A stretch of DNA of 64,000 nt, taken from NCBI RefSeq assembly GCF_000002985.6, contig NC_003283.11, forward strand, positions 7,750,001 to 7,814,000, given 5' to 3'. The DNA comes from Caenorhabditis elegans (Eukaryota > Nematoda > Chromadorea > Rhabditida > Rhabditidae). Position numbers and translations under genes: made by a program. Positions 58,301-64,000 of this stretch are shown piece by piece. The notes beneath the pieces are model-generated. The model ran no database searches and was not told where the DNA came from. It was given only the letters and a program-made list of their open reading frames with translations. Positions within the stretch are counted from its first letter, which is position 1. Each line of letters begins with the position of its first letter.

Positions 58301-61300
58301 GAACAGTCATCGACGCCGTCGTTTGGGCATTCCAACACACAATGCGCAATGTTGCGGAAATTGGTTAGTTCGAAAGCATTTATTTATTAAAATTGACAAA
58401 AAATAGTTTACTAAATTATTAGGTAGATTTGTTCAATGGAACGTATTTAATTACTCCAGCAAATCGATCGTATCCTCCAATTGGTTCCAGCTCTGTTTTG
58501 TAGGCTCCACAAGCCTTTTTGAAATTGTTAGCTTCATCTTCCACTGTAAAATCCGTAACTGTTGTTGAAGTGCTGTAATAAGTAGGCTCAAAGACTCAAA
58601 TTGAGAAAAAATGCTCACCTGTTTTGTGAATCGTACATATGCTCTGACATCTGCTTTATATGAAAATGAGCCGCATGCTTAGCGATTAAAAATTCACTTG
58701 GAGCAAACTTCAGATCAGGACACGAGAAAATCTCTCCAGCTATCAGTTTTCTTGGGAAATCGGGCTCCGAGCAGCTCCATCTTCCAAGTCCAACTCCACT
58801 CGTTAAACCCATATTCACAGATGTGACCATTGCGTTGGCAGTTTGCCAGCGGCCGGTTATATAGACTACCGTTTCTTTGAATATTTTGCTAGTGAATTGT
58901 ACAAAATCTAGGAAAAAGTCTTCCCGCGCGATAGTACTATGTCGTTTCTGAACTTCCTTCACAACACTTTCCATTGCTCCTCCTGTCAGTTCGACGAAAT
59001 CAAAACCGGAATTCTGTAATAAATGTTGGTAATTAAAATAATTGGAATATTCAAATAGACATACTTACCTCGATAAGCTCGCAAACTTTGATAATATCCT
59101 CACGAGAGATGCCACTTTCTTGAAAATCTCTTGAATTTAATTTAACTCCTACTATGAATCCGGTGCTCTCTGGTACAACTTCACGAACTGCTTTGTATGT
59201 TTCAGTCAAGAGCCGAGCTCGATTTTCAATTGAGCCACCGTATTCATCATTTCTTGTATTTTTTGGAGCAAGGAATTGATTGAAAATCATGCCATGAGCT
59301 GAATGAATCTCCATCCCATCAAACCCAGACTCATAGAGCACTGATGCAGCATTGGCAAAACGTTTCAGGACATTTTCTTTGATTTGCTGAACGGAGAAAT
59401 TCATCGGATTTGCAACTTCCTTCACGAGAATATGCTGCTCTCCAAGAGAGTTTGTATAAGCAGTTTGAGCTTGTACACCAATGTGATTGGTTTGAGCAAT
59501 AGCCAGAGCTCCATCTGATTTCATAGCTTGTGCTAGTCTTGAGAAAATTTTAAGTGATTCGGCGCTAGTATTTTCAATACTTAGTATTCCTTGACCGGCT
59601 TCTCCAATAAATTTGGGGTCTACTGCCAAATTTCCAGTAATGATGAGTCCAAATCCACCATTGCCCCAGTGACTGTAGAGATTGATTATTTCGTCCGTTG
59701 GAAGACCGAGTTTCTCTTCAATGTGTTCATTCCAGCGATACATTTTCTCAGATAATGGGCTCTGTAAAAAAATGAAAAGCATTATGTGACAAACATTAAT
59801 TACTTACTTTTAGTATCCTATTGTTCGCCTTTTTTCCATTCCGGAAATTCAGTGGCTCACCGAGAACGGCAGTATTTACAGAAGAAGCAGCAATACGACT
59901 ATAAGACATTCTTGAAATTATCTTGTTAAGGTTGGAAATCATTTAATATTTATAGGCACTCGGAGACGAAGAGATCAAAATGTTTGCGTACGATAGAGAG
60001 CATCGTAGCAAATCACAAAAAAGTTAAAGAGACTTTAGAGAAAAAGTGCATTAGATAGTGCAGGAGGTCAGGGGAGATAGACGGTCGCATCACAATTGTG
60101 GTTTCTTGGCGTTTCTATGTTGTAGTCATTTCTCCTTGATAATGACGCTGATGTATTTGGTAACAATTTCGGATCTGCCAAAATACATCAGAGTCACATT
60201 CTGGGACACTTTTTCGAATTTTAATGTACTGTGAAATCAAGTTTATTCTTTCAATGAGCACGTAAATACAATTTAGGAATGAAGTGGTGTGTATTTGATG
60301 ACCTCTGCAAATGTATCTGGCTTTCCATCAGCAGCCACGAATTTCATGTATTCACCAGCTTTTTGTGCAAAATGGCTTGCTTCCTCCTCGTCAGTAAAAT
60401 CGGGAACTCCGTCCGTGGATCTAGAAAAATTGTTTTTCTGATTGTCAATATTCGTTCATTTTCATACCTGACGACATCATTTATCGATCGTGCAGCCATT
60501 GTTTTCATCTGAAAGTGGGCAGCATGTTTGGAAGTGAAGTAATCAGCTGGAGAGAATTTATTGTCCAAAGTGGAATGTGCTACGCCACTTAGCAATTTAC
60601 GAGGCAAATCTGAAAAACAAGTTTGTATATTGGAAATATATTAATTCGATAACTAGGTCTTACCTGGCTCACCAGCAGCAGCTCGAGCAAAACCTATTCC
60701 TTGTGTAACGTTGAGCTTCACAGCATTGACCATCGCTGATGCAGTTTGCCAACCTCCAGTAATATAGACAACAGTCTTTCTCATTGATCTTGCAGCAGTC
60801 TCGATAAATTGAAGGAAATAATTTTCACGCGCGATAGTGCTTGCTCTTTGTTGAGCCTCTTCAACACATTGTTCCATTTGACCTCCAGTCAATTCAACAA
60901 AGTCGTAACCAGTCTCGTCGAAGATCTCACAAAGACGACCGACTTCATCGTTGGTGAAGGTGTTCTGGTAATCGGCAGAGTTCAGCTTCAGGCCAATTAG
61001 GAAACCACTGGCAGCTGGAACTTCTCTTCTAATGGCGTTGTATAAATCGATGTGGAATTGAGTACGAGTTACTAGAACGGCTCCACCATATTCATCAGTT
61101 CTCTTGTTGTTGTTGAGCAGAAATTGACAGAAGAGATTGCCAAATGCAGTATTAATTTCGATACCATCGAATCCACAGTTTGAGAGAAGCTTTGCAGCAT
61201 AGACAACACGATCGATCAATTCAGACTTCACAACGCTTTTCGGAGCATTCAGAATATCAAGAGCTCCATCACTGATGATGTGCTTTTTGCCACTCCCATC

Positions 61301-63868
61301 GGTGTATTCAGTGAAAGCCCACGCTCCTGGCTGTAATTCATTTCATTTTTAAATCCAGATCTCGGTTTTTGAACTTACATGATTAAGTTGAGCAATTGCC
61401 AGTGCATGATTTGCCTTCATTGCTCTCGCCATCTTTGCATACCAATCTCTCATTACTGGAGTATCATTTTCCTTTGAAACAATTCCCTGTCCAGCTTCGT
61501 ATGGATGTCTTGGATCAATAACGAGATTTCCAGTGAAAACAATACCAAATCCACCGAATCCCCATTTCTCGTACAAGTGGACAAGGCCAGAGTTTGGAAC
61601 TCCACGTTTTGTCTCGTTTGGATCCTCCCAGTTGTAAATCTTTTCCGACATTGGAGACTTCATGAGACGGTTCAAAGCAACTCGGCCATTACGGAAATGA
61701 ATGTGCTCTGTGAGGGGTTTGATATCCACACAGTCGGCAACGAGACGTTGATGCGGCATTTTTGAAGTTGAGAGTTAATGATACTGAAAAAAAATTATAT
61801 ATTTATTAACAAAGTTTAAATTTCAATTCGAGCGAAGAAAAAGCAAATAGAAGCCAGCAAAATGAGTTTGGAACTTGACAAAACGTAGAGGTCTTTTATA
61901 TATAGAGATATAGACATAACGTACGAACGGGAGGAGGGGGTCGCCCAAAGTCATCATTTTCGCGGCTATTGGGTAAACAACCCTACAACACACAATGTAC
62001 TTTGAGGGCCCATGCAGGCGGAGAGATCAACGATGGGTGTAAGACAAGAAAATAGTTACTAAAGGAATCAAAAAGTAACCCAAGTACATCTTTACGATCA
62101 ATGATGACAAAACGATTGTGATTTTTCGTGTTTTGGCATTGTTTTCTTCCGCCTGCTGGTCTATTTGTCATTTAGTTTTGAGCTACAAGATAGAAACTAG
62201 AAAACATACGTTTCCATGCTCATAACGAATTTTCAGACATTAATTTTGTATAACCGTACTTTTTGTTGAAATTTACAGTTTTTTTTTGCGATGAAACACT
62301 GGGAATCTCTTGACTAAATTTAAGGTTTTGCAACAAAAAAAATTAATCATAATTTTTTGTAATAAATAGAATAGAGGAACATAAAAATAAAATTAGAAGA
62401 AAAATGTTTCCAATCGACTGCCAGTGTTGCATCTTGGATGAGAAAATGGCCTGTTTTCAATTTACTATGTCTTAAATGAAAGTGAAAGTACCTCCTAATA
62501 GACTTAGCGCGTCGCAACAAAAATTTTGAAATGTACAAATTGAATTTTCATCTTCAAGTCAAAAATTCTTAGAAGAACTAGTTTCAAACTTATAGTTTTC
62601 TTTTTTCAGGTCTCGACATTCTCAAAGAATTACTGGCTCGTGTCTCGGAGCAGGATGACAAGATCGCTCAACCATTCTACAAGCGTTACTACATTGATCT
62701 TCTGAAACACGTGTTAGCAGTTGCCTGTGACAGTTCTCAAGTTCATGTAGCCGGTTTGACCTACTACGCCGAAGTGTTGTGCGCGTTATTCCGTGCTCCA
62801 GAGTTTTCGATCAAAGTTCCGCTGAACGATGCGAATCCTTCGCAGCCGAATATTGATTACATTTATGAGCACATCGGAGGAAACTTCCAAGCTCATTTTG
62901 ATAATATGAACCAGTAAGTTTGAAAATAGTTTCGAAATTTCAATAATGAATAACCATTTTTTGCAAAACCAAAACTCATATATATCAGCATCAGGCTGGG
63001 ATCAAAAAAATAATTTTTGACCAAAAACAAAAAAATTAATTTTGCGAAAAACGAAAAATTGATGCTTGAATTTATTTTTAAAAAACTAAAAAACTGAAAA
63101 AAAATTTGTTTTTTGTCCAAAAAACCAAAAAAAAACCATTTTTGTCAAAATACCGAAAAGTCCCAGCCCTGATCAGCATCAGGGCTTAATCCGAATTTTT
63201 TTTTCGAAAGCGAAAATTTTTCTCCAAAAACAAAATATAAAACGTAAAACAAAATTTGTTCGCAAAGTTATTTTGAAAAACTTAAATATTTTGGCCAAAA
63301 TTGCACTTCTTAAATTTCGAGTACGATTTTTTGAAATATTCAAAAAATAATTATACATTTTACAGTAGATCAGAATTTTTCACCAAAAATATGAAAGAAA
63401 ACAAAATAAAAAATCGAAAAATCTACAGTCCTAATCAGGGTTGTCGTTTTTTAGTTTTTTTTTTTAGCAAAAATGAATTTTTTGGTTTTTTTTTCAGAGA
63501 AAAAACTGTATTGCAAAAATGTTGATTTTTAGTCGGGAGAAGGAACAAAATTCGAAAAAAAATTTGTTGTTTTTTGTAAAATTCAGAATGTTGAAAAAAA
63601 ATTTTTAGTGACAGCATAACAACGTTCGTCTTTCAGAGATCAAATTCGCATTATCATCAAGGGATTCTTCTCGTTCAACACTGAAATCTCCAGTATGCGC
63701 AATCATCTCCGCGACTTTTTGATTCAAATCAAGGAGCACAACGGAGAAGACACGTCGGATTTGTATCTTGAAGAGCGAGAAGCTGAGATTCAACAAGCTC
63801 AACAGCGCAAACGAGATGTTCCTGGAATTCTGAAACCTGACGAGGTGGAAGATGAGGATATGCGTTAA
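55362..63868 (+). CDS. xpo-1: Exportin-1 / CRM1 nuclear export receptor
   Basis: Seven coding exons (55362-55882, 55934-57491, 57538-57653, 57704-57974, 58123-58363, 62610-62913, 63637-63868) give 1080 residues, against 1071 in human CRM1. The N-terminus is an importin-beta-type domain (Ala-Asn-Gln-Ile-Leu near residue 44, with a Trp soon after). HEAT repeats follow throughout. The central cargo-groove segment is almost identical to human, including Leu-Leu-Gly-Leu-Cys-Glu-Gln-Lys-Arg-Gly; this Cys, about residue 538, matches human Cys528, the leptomycin B target. CRM1 with Ran-GTP exports proteins that carry leucine-rich signals through nuclear pores. The acidic C-terminus ends Asp-Glu-Asp-Met-Arg. 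Exon 4 uses an unusual GTCAGT donor. The 4.2-kb intron 5 hosts two complete genes on the other strand. Confidence 0.98.
58419..59942 (-). CDS. Old Yellow Enzyme-type NADH:flavin oxidoreductase (nested gene A)
   Basis: Exons 59808-59942, 59069-59761, 58619-59013 and 58419-58572 give 458 residues. An internal Met at 59909 is an alternative start. The fold is an FMN-binding TIM barrel. Visible motifs are Lys-Ser-Pro-Leu-Ser-Glu-Lys-Met, an Asn-His-Ile-Gly loop, and the active-site pair Ile-His-Ser-Ala-His-Gly (coding bases 59291-59308). The hallmark Arg-Asn-Asp-Glu-Tyr-Gly-Gly-Ser-Ile-Glu-Asn-Arg-Ala-Arg is intact, as is a Val-Tyr-Ile-Thr-Gly phosphate-binding strand. These enzymes reduce activated C=C bonds (enones) with NAD(P)H. 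Residues 330 onward are an extra C-terminal part found in nematode members. The gene lies entirely inside xpo-1 intron 5, in antisense. Confidence 0.92.
60273..61759 (-). CDS. Old Yellow Enzyme-like protein lacking active-site histidines (nested gene B)
   Basis: Exons 61379-61759, 60664-61330, 60468-60609 and 60273-60420 give 445 residues, clearly paralogous to nested gene A. The barrel motifs at the start (Lys-Ser-Pro-Met-Ser-Glu-Lys) and end (Val-Tyr-Ile-Thr-Gly-Gly-Trp-Gln-Thr-Ala) are kept. The substrate-binding pair His-x-x-His is replaced by Asn-Thr-Ala-Phe (about 61139-61156). The following Tyr-Gly-Gly-Ser...Asn-Arg-x-Arg signature is degraded to Tyr-Gly-Gly-Ala-Val-Leu-Val-Thr-Arg. 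The reading frame is fully open, so this looks like altered chemistry or a non-enzymatic role rather than decay. It lies antisense within xpo-1 intron 5, upstream of gene A on the same strand with about 330 bases between coding ends. Confidence 0.92.
61760..62609. other. Rest of xpo-1 intron 5, promoter side of nested gene B
   Basis: About 850 bases with a TATA-like tatata at 61899-61908 and a G-rich stretch gggaggagggggtcg near 61929, both upstream of nested gene B. No further coding sequence is supported. Confidence 0.45.
62914..63636. repeat. A/T-homopolymer-rich degenerate repeats in xpo-1 intron 6
   Basis: The intron is dominated by variants of aaaaacaaaaa, ttttgcgaaaa and tttttggcc. 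The motif catcaggctgggat at 62987-63002 is mirrored by tcccagccctgat at 63161-63173, suggesting a decayed palindromic element. No gene is supported. Confidence 0.5.
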
Positions 63869-64000
63869 GTGGTGTGACCTGGTTTATTTTCAATCGAAAT
63901 CCTAAACTCGCCAACATATCACTATACTTTTTTTCAAATCTAGTTTATCCACTTTTCCTGAATTTTCACACTATTTGTTTATCTGAATCACTCTATCCAG

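Noticed and set aside
1-64000. tRNA, rRNA, CRISPR arrays and bacterial-type operons
   Set aside because: I looked for tRNA T-loop patterns (ggttcgaa), rRNA segments and regularly spaced repeats, and found none I could support. The short tandem repeats are not CRISPR-like.

Overview
The window looks like nematode DNA, almost certainly Caenorhabditis elegans. It is AT-rich with small exons, 43-60 nt introns, TTTCAG-type acceptors (often directly before a start codon, as in trans-splicing), TTAGGC telomere-type repeats, and nematode-only families (GT92, str chemoreceptors, ground-like proteins, cyp-32A1, flp-21). From memory the content matches chromosome V around the C26F1 and ZK742 clones. That placement is recall, not a search. 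All gene models below were assembled by hand from splice signals and checked for reading-frame closure exon by exon.

Layout. 1-1193: 3' end of a plus-strand gene of unknown family. 1944-3817: minus-strand GT92 glycosyltransferase. 6749-8591: plus-strand str-family chemoreceptor with a one-base frame lesion. 10611-11412: HINT3-type HIT protein. 11413-21327: long non-coding stretch. 21328-23147: FMRFamide-type GPCR frpr-3, with a degenerate telomere-repeat tract in intron 1. 24595-28841: compact block of a ground-like protein, rpl-39 (minus), rps-30 as a ubiquitin-like/S30 fusion, and a small basic AROS-like protein close behind rps-30. 31815-34497: cytochrome P450 cyp-32A1. 35419-37608: secreted Pro/Gln-rich protein in eight exons. 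43370-43785: neuropeptide precursor flp-21. 48392-50540: a second small precursor ending in the same PRPLRFG tail. 51558-53685: minus-strand UVSSA homologue. 55362-63868: exportin-1/CRM1 (xpo-1), whose 4.2-kb intron 5 carries two complete antiparallel Old-Yellow-Enzyme-type genes.

Functional themes. A peptide-signalling neighbourhood holds frpr-3, flp-21 and the flp-21-like gene. A ribosomal block has a divergent rpl-39/rps-30 promoter and a probable rps-30 operon. Housekeeping nuclear genes (UVSSA, CRM1) are divergently placed.

The most interesting observation is the flp-21-like gene at 48392-50540. It shares its intron phases and C-terminal PRPLRFG with flp-21, which suggests a tandem duplicate. 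I do not recall a named gene for it and cannot exclude that it is annotated. Next are the OYE paralogue that has lost both active-site histidines, the interstitial telomeric tract, and a 40-bp perfect inverted repeat interlocked with a 20-bp one.
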